In this document: positions 1 through 12,100 of the stretch, piece after piece
Layout of the letters: each line of letters opens with the position of its first letter
Position numbering within the stretch: the first letter of the stretch is position 1
Source: an uncultured Christensenella sp.
GTDB taxonomy: Bacteria; Bacillota; Clostridia; Christensenellales; UBA1242
NCBI GenBank assembly: GCA_905203645.1
Contig: CAJKWP010000034.1
Coordinates: 1-13,624, forward strand
DNA length: 13,624 nucleotides
Direction of reading: 5' to 3'
Program-made: the position numbers and the translations under genes
Notes under the pieces: generated by a model
Databases searched by the model: none
Told to the model about the DNA's origin: nothing
The model's input: only the letters and a program-made list of their open reading frames with translations

Positions 1-29
1 ATAAATTGTAATTTTAAAAATAATAAACA

Positions 30-35
30 AAAGGG
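30..35 (+). promoter_or_regulatory. Ribosome binding site of the giant gene
   Basis: AAAGGG lies 7 bases before the ATG at 43, which is normal Shine-Dalgarno spacing. It is the only G-run in the otherwise AT-rich leader. It supports the ATG at 43 as the start, as does the fact that the basic tip and hydrophobic helix begin directly from this codon. The match to AAGGAGG is partial. No convincing promoter is visible in the 42 leader bases, so the promoter probably lies outside the window. Confidence 0.6.
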
Positions 36-42
36 TATCAAA

Positions 43-144
43 ATGAAGTTTGTAAGGTTTTTAAAAATATTTGCAATTTGTCTTGGTGGACTTGTTGGTG
101 TAACTGGTGTAAGTATGGGTATTATGTACTTGGCTGGTTACTTT
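43..144 (+). other. N-terminal signal anchor (residues 1-34)
   Basis: The first eight residues carry K2, R5 and K8, followed by a hydrophobic stretch at residues about 9-31 that ends before the acidic D35. This charge pattern predicts Sec-type insertion with the N terminus inside and the C terminus outside. No A-X-A cleavage site follows, so the helix is probably retained as the only membrane tether. Glycines at 15, 16, 19, 22 and 26 give two GxxxG spacings (15/19 and 22/26), which may promote helix packing. C13 is inside the helix but is preceded by F-A-I, which is not a lipobox. Confidence 0.8.
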
Positions 145-3100
145 GACACCAAAACAATTTATCCAGAACAAATCGCTTTTGTTCAAAACGAATATCAGGT
201 TGAAGGCGATTTCAAGATGATGATCAATACTCCAACCGAAGATGTCAACGCACTTGACGTCACTTTGTCTTTTGAAGGGATACAGTCATCGGGGGATACT
301 ATTTCTGACGGAGTTATCTCGGTTCCCAAATATGTCAAAATCGGAAAAGAGTTTGATGTCAAAGTTGTAAAAAGTCCACAGGTTTTGAATGGGCAAACTG
401 TTGACTGGGTGAATGGTGGTATTTCAAAACTTGTCGCCAGTTGTGAAAATATAAATGCACGAAAAGCGCAGACACAAATTTTTGTTGATGTTCCTGTTTT
501 CGACATCAATATCAAAACTTCAATTTCTTCAGAATTTGATGACCAAAATTTGCAATCAAATTTTAATGTTGATTCTGAGTTTTTTGCCTTGGCAGAATTC
601 GTACCTGCAAGAAGTATGTACAAATACAGTCGTGATACCCAATATGGCGGACAGGCACAATACAAAACTGTTTTCTTTTCAACACTTTCAAATGCGATAA
701 GCATGGTTGAAACAAACAACCTTGACAGATACATAAAAAAATTCAAAGCAAACGCTGTGACTGACGGGGCTCAAATTGTTGCACAAGCATTTTCAAATTC
801 AAGCACTGAAAACCAAGCGTATGACGCAGTTTCAAATTTTGATGACCCAGAATTAAAATATAACAATTTGCTTTCGATATTGCAAAATGCCGTTGATGTT
901 CAAAAGGCGGTAAGCAAAACTCAAAGTGTCAATGTAAAACAATTGCTTGTTGGAAACTTTGTCATGGATACAACCAAAACAGTTCCAGCAAAATACAATC
1001 AGTCAACCAAAATTTACGCCAACAAATCATTGCTTGGTGACAATGAATACAGTTTGGACACAAAAATCTTTGCAACTGACAACCAAACATTGCTTTCAAA
1101 TCAAATTACAAAACTTGGATTGGTTGTTTTGAAACAAACTGGAACTGGTTATGAACTTGCAAAAATCTTTGCAGAAGGTGAAGACAACTCGGATGCGGAC
1201 GTTTTTGTTTTGGCAAGTGCACGCAAAGAAGCAACTATTTTGAATTTTGAAAATACTGCAACTGTATTTTTACCTGTTGAAAATCGTGTGAACGTAAACC
1301 AATCATATTGGGAAATTGCTCCACTCAAAGAAAATATAAATCTTCATTTTGCGATTGTACTTTTTGACCAAGATTTTGCGATAAGAGATTTCTCTTTCAA
1401 AAATATAGCAAGTCACGAACCAAAATTTATTTTTGATATCCAAAGTGTTCAAGTGATTTCAAATCAAGTTTATTGGACAAACCCACTCAATGAAGAAAAA
1501 TCATTGTATATATACGACGGCGCTACACCAGCAGAAAATGTTGCAGAAGAATATGATTTGAAACAACATCAGATTTTTGTTGGTGACAACACTTATACAC
1601 AAACAAAATATTTTGCTTATCTTGAAATGAATGACGGAACCATAGTAAATCCAAACAAGGGTGAAGCAATTGACCCAAGCAAAGATTTGAGCAAGTTTAT
1701 CGCAACAGCCGAAGGCAGAATTTACAAAGCAAATATTTCTTCGGGTGTAAATGCACTTTTGTATGAATTGCCAGATGGTGTTGTGAAAGCACTTTACAAC
1801 ACGCAAGAACTTGACGGGAAAATAAAAGTTTTGTTTGCAACGTTGAAAACTGATTTTTCGGGCAGTATTTTGAAAGATGCTGACGGGAATTTTGTTGTTG
1901 ACAGATACAGTTCAAATTCAAACATTGGTTGTCAAACAATGACATTTGCAACAAAAAAGACACTTGTAAATGTGAAAGCTCAAGTTGCGCTGGATGCTGG
2001 TGATGACAAAAATGCATATTTTGATGCTCAAAACAACCTTTTTGCAGTAAAAATCAACACAAACGATTGTTTTGAAATAAAATTTGATTTGCAACAAAAC
2101 CAAAAAGATATCTTCAAACGTGATTTTGAAGAAGGTAAAATTTCTGTTGATTTCTTTGTAAATGGACAAAAAAACAACAGTATGTTTGTCACCACATTTG
2201 ACGTTGAAAACGCAAGTGCAAAAGTAACAGTTGGCGAATTTGATTATGAACCAAATGATTCCGGTTACAGAAATATCTCGATAAAAATAAATTATTTGCG
2301 CGGAAACGGAAATGTTGTAACTACTGATGTAACAAACTATTTTGATATAAATAATGCTGACAACAACAGCAGTATTTTGCAAGTGTATGACGGCAAAATT
2401 AACCAAATAAGTTTTGCAGATTTTGAAAAAGAAGCACCTGTGATGCAAAATAACTCCGAGCAAAACCCAATAATTGTTTCTACAAATCTTGAAAAAGAAG
2501 GCGATGCACAAAATGGAATTTTTGAAGCAAAAGCAGGTTCAAGTTATTTGATCAAACTTGATGATATCGATGTAAGCGAAGATTTGATGGATGAAAAAAA
2601 TCAAATCAAAGTTGTTGCAAAAGACAAATACGGAAAACAAATCATTGAAACTGGTGAAGACTTGTATTGGGAACTTGTAAGCAGCAACGAAGATATTTTG
2701 AAGGTAAACAATGCAACAAAGACAATTACATTTGTAAAATCTTCAACCGAAACAGTATGGCTTAAAGTTCGTACTTACAAAGTTGCCGGCGTGGGCAACC
2801 GAGTTGTTGAATGTGAAAGAAATATTTTCTTCAAAGTTCAAACAGGTGGAAGAATTGTCAAGGTGGAAAAACAGACAATTAACTCAGGGATTGAAACAGT
2901 CTTTGACAACCTTGGTGAGCAAGTTGAACAGCAAGGTGTTTTGGAAAACAAATTTAAACTTAAAGACAATCAAAAGAATTTTTCAGAAACTTCGTTGGAA
3001 CTTGAAATTTTGGGAAGATCTGGAAATGAAATTTCTCTTTTGAACCTTGTAAAAATTTGTTATGGACTTGAAGCGGACAATGATTCATTTGAAATTTTTG

Positions 3101-6100
3101 ATTTGAAAAATATTTTGCAATGGACCAGAATTGACAAAAACAATTTGAATGGTTTTGTATCATTCAAAAATATACAAAATGCAAAAGTTGATTTTGCAAT
3201 TGATCAAGACACTGGTTTGGCAGAACTTTCAAATGATAAACTTTTGTCATTCGCAATCGAAAAGAATTTTGGAAAGATTGGTTATATGAATTTGAGAATT
3301 TCAAGTGAAATCGGTATAAATCTTTCTGTAAACATTACTATCAGACCTTTTGTTGATGCGAGTATAACCAATACATACAGTCACGAACAAGACGGTGCAG
3401 CATCACTTGCAGAAGGCAATATCACGTACTTGGGTGTTTATGCTCAAAAAGAAATTGATATCAAATTTCTTCTTAATTTTGATGTAAATGCAACTGCCAC
3501 AGACAAACATTCGACAAGAAAAATAGTGTACTACATTTGCAAAGACGCCAGTGATCAAATTGAAAAAATTGGATATACTGAACTGAACAGGGTGTTTAAC
3601 AACAGTGACGGTGACAAAACATTTGAAATCAGATATATTTTTGATGATGTTACTGCAAATACAAAATACAAAATGACTGTCGTATTGGATACAAGTGACA
3701 AAAACTTGGACAACGATTTTGAAAAACTTGCTTACGATTATTTTGCAGATGTTTACTTTTATGTAAACCCAAACATAACATGTGTCTTACAGGATGGTGA
3801 AGATACCGACAATGACGGAAGACAAGATACCAAACAAATTGGAGCGTATCAAAATGAATTGATAAAAAATGTTTTAAAAATCAGCGATGCTATATCAGAC
3901 AACGTTATTGATGTTAAAAGAATTGTTGGTTCGCAAGTTTTGAATTTTGAAAAAACAAACGATAACAAACCTTATGTTTATGCAAAACTTGTCGATGAAA
4001 AGGGAAATGATCGCAATTATACTTTCTTTGAATTAAGTGGCGAAGAAGGTAAATTGCCAAATACTTTGAAGATCAGAGAAGGCAAGTTGTTATCAGGAAA
4101 ACAAAATGTCTATATCGGTGTGTTCTATGGAACAAATGAAGAAAGCGATCTCAGACTTTTTATTTACAATTTTGTTGTAACTCCAAGTTTGAACGAAAAC
4201 AAAGATTTGAAAGATGAAAACAATGAAAATTTACAAGACAAAGACGGAGTAAATCTTGATCAAAAGATGGGATTTGTTCAATACGGTGGAAAAACATATT
4301 TGCAACTTTTGACAGGAATGATCTATGAATTTGATGACATTGCAAAATGCTTTGTAGTTAAAGATGAACAAGGAAATATTGTTGAAAGTTCAAAAATAAA
4401 TGCAGAATTTGATTTGGAATACATAAATCAAACAAGATATTGGACAATTATAAATCCAACTATTCAAATTGGAAGCAATATCAATACGCTTGTTGTTGAC
4501 CAGTTATTTGTAAACTTGACAATTCAAGGTGTTGGAACAATAAAATATCCAGTACTTATTACTCCACAACTTGCATTATACGTAAATTATATTGAGGATG
4601 ACAGCCAAAACAATATATTGGCAAATCAAGACTTGTATACAAATCAAACTGCAAGCGAACTTGCCAAAAATGATATTTATGACATAGTTCAAGACAGCAC
4701 TGTAACAAATATATTTGAAAATGAAACAAAACTAAATGGAATAAAAAAGATTGACGGTGCAAACTATACGTTTGAAATAAAAGATGAAAATGGAAATAAT
4801 TTTGTAAATAATTTTGCAAGTATTGATGAATATGGAAATTTGACAGTTGATGCTATTGGCGAAGATAGAACAATTTTGATTGTTGCAAAACTTGCCGGAT
4901 TTGATATCCTTTACCGCATCAAAATTATGTCAAGTTTGAAATTGGAAATTTTCTATCCATACATTGAAAATCTTGACGAAGATGGAAGATTGATTGAAGA
5001 CCGAGCAGAATACGTGCTGTTTGCAAACAATGATACAGACAGAAAATCATTTAATCTTACCGAAGAATTTTCTTCAAATATTCCAGCGCACAGTCAAAAA
5101 ATAACTATATTTGAGGAAGAAAAAAATCAAGAAAAGAACGTAACGCAAAGATTTATGATGTTCCGCTATGATCAGACACAAAAGCGTATCCAGGTAAAAG
5201 AAACCGAAAATCTTGAATTTTTGATAAAAAATATCCAAAGTGGAACAAATGTTTTGCGCGATATAGATTCTTCACTTTGGGGACAATATGCAGCTTTGGA
5301 AACAAGTCAAAATACAACAAACCTGATTTTGTCGAAAATGGGCAACTATGTTGTAACAATTCAAGTTTTTGCAAACAATGGTGCAAGCGCCGAATACGTT
5401 GTCAGGGTTGAACTTTCAAGCAAAAATTACACTCTTGTTCAATCAAAATCTTTGGATGGAACACAAGATATCGACGATATAACAAAAATGCCAAACTTGT
5501 CAGGCGATGATATTGTTATTTCTTCACCTGTAAAAGATGAAAAAGAAAATGTTTCACTTGAATACATAAAACTTAAAATGATAAGCGGTTCAACCAGTTC
5601 GGACAAGACAAGCGAACTTGGATACTTGATTGTTGACCAAAGCGGAAAATTATCATATGACAAGCAAAACAAGCAAATTGTTTGCGATTATACAGCAAAT
5701 GATATAAATGCACAAATTATCTTCTTTACAAAGTATGGTGAAGTTGGAAGAAGAAATATCAAAGTAAATTCAATTACAAAAGCGCTTGAAAAGACAGAAG
5801 ATGGCACACTTATTGTTGACGGAACAAGCGGATACAAACTTGTGCAAACAAAAACACTGTATTCTGGACAAATTGTAAATCTTGAAGAGTTGTTTGTTAT
5901 TGCAGTGCAAAACGATGACGGAACTTGGACAAAGCAAACTGCAACATATACAGAAATTGGATTTGACAAAACACCATCATGGCTTGTTGGAATACAAAAC
6001 AATCAATTTGTTATCCTTCCTTTGAAAGAAGGTGTGCAGGATAGTTTGACTGTTACGGCACATTGCAAAATAGGTGACGACGGACAAGATTTCCAATTTA

Positions 6101-9100
6101 CAATACTGTTCGATATTAAGAGTGGAATAACATCAAAAAAACCTGCATCACTTGATCCGGTTCTTGGCGGCGTTGTTGTTGCAGGAAAAGACCAAGTTAT
6201 AAGCATTTTTGAAGATTTGTTTGATGTTGAAAATGCCATAAATTTTGCTTTTGACAACACAACAAAATCTGCAACTGCTACTTTGGCAAATGTTGATGGA
6301 AAAGACATAACATATCGCCTTGTTTATGAATTACAAAGCGGAATAAGTGTTTTGGATTTGGATAATATCGTATTTGAAAACAACATTTTCAAAATAACAA
6401 CAAAAGCAACTGCAAGTGACACAACCGTAAAATTTAGATTCGTGTTGGAACTTGAATATGAACACTACAGATTTGAAGCAGTATGTTTCTATCAATTTGA
6501 AGTTACCCCTGATTGTGATGTTGTTATAAATTATCCAAACATAGATGGTCAAGAATTTGCAACCGAAAAATTGTATTTCGCAGATGAATTTTCTTTGAAC
6601 GAAAAACCAATTTTTGGACAAGAAGGTACAAAACGTGTACAAATTACACCAAAAGAAGGTATCGGTGCACTTGATATAAAAGTAAATTATCAAATAGTAC
6701 AAGGTGCGGTTAATATTGTCCCAGAAAAAAAAGAAGGCAACAGCATTGACCAAAAATATACATTTGCATTTGGTGAAGATACAAGTTTTGCTCTTGTTGA
6801 ATTTGAAATTTTCGTATCTGGTTTGCAAAGGGCAACTTACAGTTTGGAACTTTACAAAAACTTTAACAGTTTGTACAGCGTAAATGTTCAAACACTCAAT
6901 CAAAAGGAAGATTTGAGCGAAGTGTTCTATATTGCCGAAGGCCGTCAAGATATATTCAACGGACCGCAAGCATTCAAATTTATTGTTTCAAATATTCCAA
7001 GCCTGTTATCGACACCAAAGAAATTCGAATATTTTGCAGATAACGTATCACTTGGCGAGTTTGAACTTGATGCATCAAGCTTGGGACAAAGCAAAACAAT
7101 AATTTTGCCATATCAAAGCGGTCTTGAAAAATTGAATTTGAAAAACTTGAAATTCAAAATCAACGGTGATACAAAATTTTATACGTTGGACGAACTTTCT
7201 GCTGGGGAAATGGCATACTTTACAAAAAATGCAAGCGGAAATGTCAATTTTGAAATTTTCAGCAGAATAAGAATTCAATACCTTGGCATAGATGTTACAA
7301 ACTATACCGAATTTTTGCAAGAAAATATCAAACTTATTGGAAATGGCGAAGGCGCATCAAGCACCAGCACCAAAAATTTTGTCATAGATTACATTGGTTT
7401 GGGAGTGCAAGACGATGGCACTTGCAACACAGAAATTGAAAAATCTTTGAAAATAGTTTACAAATCTGAAAGCAATGTTTTGGGAAATTATTATTACAAA
7501 GTTAAATCTGATTTGCAAGTAACAAACAATGATACAATAAAGATTACAGCAGGTGAAAAAATAGACAAACTTTTGAGTGTGTTTGGTGTTGTTGATCACA
7601 ACAACAACTTGCTTGTAGATTACAAAAACAACGCAGTTCAAATTTCTGACAATATCAAAAATCAAAAATTAGTTTTGAATCTTGAATTTAACAAATTTGA
7701 ACAATCTGGCAACGATGTTTATTTTCAATATCTTGATACAAGACAAAAATATGAAGCGGGCGAATTTCAACCGATGACATATTCACACAAAGTTACGAGT
7801 ATTGGAGGTGACAGCATTGCATACGATTTTGAAATTCAAGCAAATGGTGCTCCAAACAGCGGACTTTATTGTGAATTGGTTTTTACTTGGATTTACAAGA
7901 TTTCGGATAACAGTGCAGAAGATTTGATTTTCAAACAAATTATTCCAGTTGAAATTCAATCAAACGTTCAAATAGAACTTAAAAACCTTGACGGAAGTAA
8001 CAACTCAGCTGCAAACCCACAAAAGATAACAAGCGAAATGTACAGTTCAGATGGTGTAAAGAGCTTTTATAATCTTGTTTTGATTGACAAAGAAAATATC
8101 CAAAGTGCACTTGTAAACGCTTACAAAATAAATACTTCTACAACCGAAAACTTTGCTTATGATCTTGCGTTTAATATTTTGAATGCAAAAGCCGATGCAT
8201 GCCAAATGATAATCGCCGAACAGTCAAAGAGTTTAACAATTTACAAACCAGACTTTTCTGTCAAAGATATTCAAATTCAGTTGTCAGATAAATATGGCTA
8301 TACAAAAATTTATTATTTGCAAGCAGAACCCACTGACTTAATTAGTTTTGTACAAATCACTGGAAGTCAAGTATTTGAAAAAGACACGTTTGTTTTGAAA
8401 AACAGTGCAATTACTTCTGATGCCGACCATGAAATAGTTTTGTCAAAAACTGATTTTACAAATGATTATTATGTTTCATACAGACTTCTTACTGCTGACG
8501 GAACAGACCTTTTTGGCATAAGCAACTCCAACTTGGTTGGTGCTGGAACAATGCTCAGGTTTAACACTCTTGACAGTACAGTGTTCTCGGCATCAACAAA
8601 AACTGTATATTGTTATTTGGAAATAACTATAAAATATAATGATGAAAGTTATACAATAAATTCAAACGGATTTACGCTCAGACAAAGATATTCATCAAAC
8701 GTGATTGACCAAAGTGCAAGAGATGGAGTTGAGTTTGAATTGAATGACAAAGTTTCATTCTTTGACAACAAAATCGACGGAATGATTGCAAAACCATTGA
8801 TTTTTGCTGAAAAAACATTGGTTGTTGAAGACCAGAATATAAAAGATATGATAATAAGCGCCAAATTGAAAACAAGTTCGGTTACAAAAACTTCTGCTGT
8901 TTCAAAGGATATGCTTGAAGAAAACGTTGCACAATTGGGTGGCAAAACAAAATCATTCTTGATGATGAAAAACGTATTTGGCGAAAACTTGATTGAAAAT
9001 TATAATTTTTATGTTACAAGAATGTCGATATCTGTTGGTTCAAACGTTTTGAAATTAACCGTAGATACTGCCAAATTGAAATCGGTTTATTTGGATGCAA

Positions 9101-12100
9101 ACGGAAAAGAATTGTCGGATGCATCATACAACTTTGGCGTAGTTTTGTTTGATGGAACCCAATATATTGTTGCAAACGTCACAAATACAAAGTCTGAGTA
9201 TGATTTGTCAAAGATAAAAACATCTGACGACAACGCAATATTTGGAATAGTTGGCTACAAACAAGATGATATTTTGCCAAAAATGTCAATCAAACAAACA
9301 AGTGACTCGGGTAAATACATAACCAAAATGGTTGTTGACAAAAATGGATATCAACAAGATAGTTACATCGCCGAATATGTATTCACAAATAATGGTGAAC
9401 TTGGCGGATTTGACCAAAAGACAATCAGATTGTCACAGATTGATTTTGAAAACAACAAAGCCTATTTGAATATCAATGGAATAAATGCAACTAAAGATAT
9501 GTACACAAGTGGCGAACAATTTTTGATAGACTTGACTCCAAATCAAAAACAAACCGTTTCAAATGAAAGAGAACAGTGGTTGCTTACACAAACTCCATAC
9601 TCTGAACAGGCAAATATTTGCGATGACAAGCGTATTGAAGTTATTACAGTTGAAAACTTTGGCGAAACAAATCCTGATGTTTGCAGGTTTGCACAAAACA
9701 GACTTGTAAAAAATACAGATATCAAAAATATTGTTGTTGACGGTGGAAAACTTAAGTTTGGATTGATCAACAGTTACAAAATCGAAAATATTTATGTAAT
9801 TGCATCAAAAGATGGTGTTTTGACAAAAATTTTCCCACAAAGCTTTGAAAAAATTTCAAACAACCAGTATGCATTCAAACTTGAAGAGTTTGGTTTGCAA
9901 AGTTATTTGGCAAACAATTTTGAATTTTATATTCAATCAATAAAAAATAATTCAAGTCAAACGATTTCTGTTCAACTTTTTGCGTCTTTGAAAAATTTGA
10001 CACAAAATTTAACCTTGACGTCAAACCAAACAGTTGTACTTGATGTAAGCCAAGGACTTTGGGACAAAATTTTTGACAGGCAAAATGCAAAGACCGTTGA
10101 TATTAAACTCAGCGGTGGCAACAAATTAACTGTAAGCCTTGACAGAAATGGGAAACAAGAATTTTCACTTTTGAAACAAGGAATAACAAATGTCAAAGAC
10201 ATTGTTCTTTCAGACCAAAGTTATGAACAAGATTTTGTTCAAGTCGATTTCTTTGATGACACACTTGGCTTCAAAGTTAGTTCGGCAAATTCTGGCTCGT
10301 TGAAATTTGTGCTTTCACGCACAAGGGACGGACAAACAACAAGCGTTGATATCACTGTTGCGCTGTATGGTTACAGTTATACATACTTTGTTGGTTTGAC
10401 TGACAAGTTTGGCGAAATGCCAAAACAAGGTGACAAATACGCCTTGACATGCACGTCAAAATCAAACAGTTACGCAAGTGATGTTGTGTTCTTTGTCCCA
10501 TACAAAGTGGATGGACAAAAACAAGTAACAATCAAAAATGAAAACCTTGAACTTGGAACAAATCTTTTGGAATTTGAATTGCAGGATATGACCCCTATTA
10601 AAGCTGACAAAATCAGTTTTGACAGCAAGGGACAGTACGAAGCAAAGGCGGGAACGCAAAAATATATGTCAGTTGGTAAATTCTACTTGGCAAAATATCA
10701 CGGTGCATATTATCAAGTAAAACCTAACTTCTTCCTTACTCCGTATTTTTACGAACTTAATCTTGACAAAGTAAGTCAAAAGGAGTCAAATTCAATCACT
10801 ATTTCCGATTATACACAATCAAAAGATGACAGTGGAAATACAAATTACACTATCAATTTGAAAAATTGGGCAGAGGGAATAAGGTTCAATGATATAAATG
10901 ATAACGTTATAAAGGATTTGTCAAATGAAGATATTTTGTTTGTGAACAATACAAACAAATTGCATTGCAGTATTGTATCCGACTCACAATCAAGTGGCGG
11001 AAGTGGAAGTGCAGAAATTGACGACAATTTCAATATTATCGTCAAAAATGTATCAAATATTTCACTTTATCATATTACTTTGAAAATCCAAGTTGCTCTT
11101 GGTGGAAATGACAAAAACCAAGATACCCAATGGCTCGATATTGGAAGTATAACTTTGCAGTTTAATTCAAAAAATCAATATCAAATACCATTTGGCAGCA
11201 AATTTGTTATCTCAAATCGCAATCAATCAATCGAAACTTTCAGGTTTGTTGCCTATGGTGACGAGGGAAGTTCAAGTGGTGAAAACTTGTCGTTCAGTGC
11301 TTCAAGATTGTTTGATGATCAAACAATTGTTGACATGTCACAAGTGAGAACAATGACAAAAGAGAACAACAAAATTTATTTGCTTGAAGAAGAAAATTCT
11401 TATCAACTTTCTTACAACACAGACGAAAAAACAAAAGTCGCAGTTGTTGCAAAATCAAAACAAATTGAAACAACTCAAAGAAAAGTATTTGTTTATGGAC
11501 TTACAAAAGGCAACAGCATAACAATCAAGGCAAAAATTTCAAGTATAAGCGAAGATTATGTTTATGCCACTTATAAAACAGAAGAAGAAGTCTTTTATGG
11601 AACAGTAGCACTTTCAGAACTTTCTTGGAAATCTATGGCAGGTGGTAACGAGGTTGACATAACCACACTTTCACCTGACAAAAACAACATAAATTATTAC
11701 AACTATTTTGAAATCGACAGCCAATATGCCGACAAATGCTGTGTCCCACTTTCTTATGTTGATTTGGACAACTTTGATCAAAACGGATCAACTTTCAAGT
11801 CAATTTCAAATTATTTCGATGCATCAAGTTTTGATGACGGCAATGCTCAATCTGGACTTATAGCAAATGACAATTTCCGATACAGCAAAACCTTTGAACT
11901 TGCAAAATTGGAAAGTGAAAATTTGCAAAGTGTAAAAGTTGTAATGCCAGCAAATTCTGTTAAATATTTCCAAATTTCACAAAATGATGTCAATGGAAAC
12001 ATTTACTCACATATCAAAAAATTGGAAAACACAAATGCAACCAGCAGTATTGTTGACGTAAGCCTTGAAAACGATGCAACAAAAACTGAATTGGGAACAC

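Larger units (their letters stand above)
2521..8682 (+). repeat. Tandem array of diverged Ig-like modules (residues about 827-2880)
   Basis: Module ends were placed on recurring terminal strands of the form hydrophobic-x-hydrophobic followed by a polar or Pro-containing turn. They fall near residues 932 (FKVQTGG), 1102 (ITIRPF), 1243 (YVNPNI), 1381 (FVVTPS), 1508 (VLITPQ), 1630 (IKIMSS), 1792 (RVELSS), 1910 (IKVNSI), 2026 (LFDIKSG), 2156 (FEVTPD), 2271 (LELYKN), 2489 (YKVKSD), 2639 (VEIQSN), 2762 (YLQAEP) and 2879 (TLRQRY). Most spacings are 115-170 residues; the 2271-2489 interval probably holds two units, with a candidate border near 2411. Many modules open with a glycine-led strand such as AKAGSSYLIKL, ITAGEKIDKLL or VVAGKDQVISIF. 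The modules share pattern rather than sequence, and no DNA-level repeat is evident. The family level (Big_2-like) is inferred. Confidence 0.5.

Noticed and set aside
70..81. Lipoprotein lipobox at C13
   Set aside because: The preceding residues are F-A-I; position -1 must be small (Gly, Ala or Ser), and the cysteine lies early inside the hydrophobic helix rather than at its end.
4054..4068. LPNTL (residues 1338-1342) as a sortase signal
   Set aside because: The fifth residue is Leu rather than Gly, it lies mid-protein, and no hydrophobic helix with a basic tail follows.
6331..6969. Antisense open frame of 212 codons
   Set aside because: It lies wholly inside the giant gene. Its Phe/Cys/Tyr-rich composition is what the complement of Lys/Asn/Glu-rich codons yields, and no domain is recognisable. 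The same applies to 1918-2511 and 195-746 on the minus strand.
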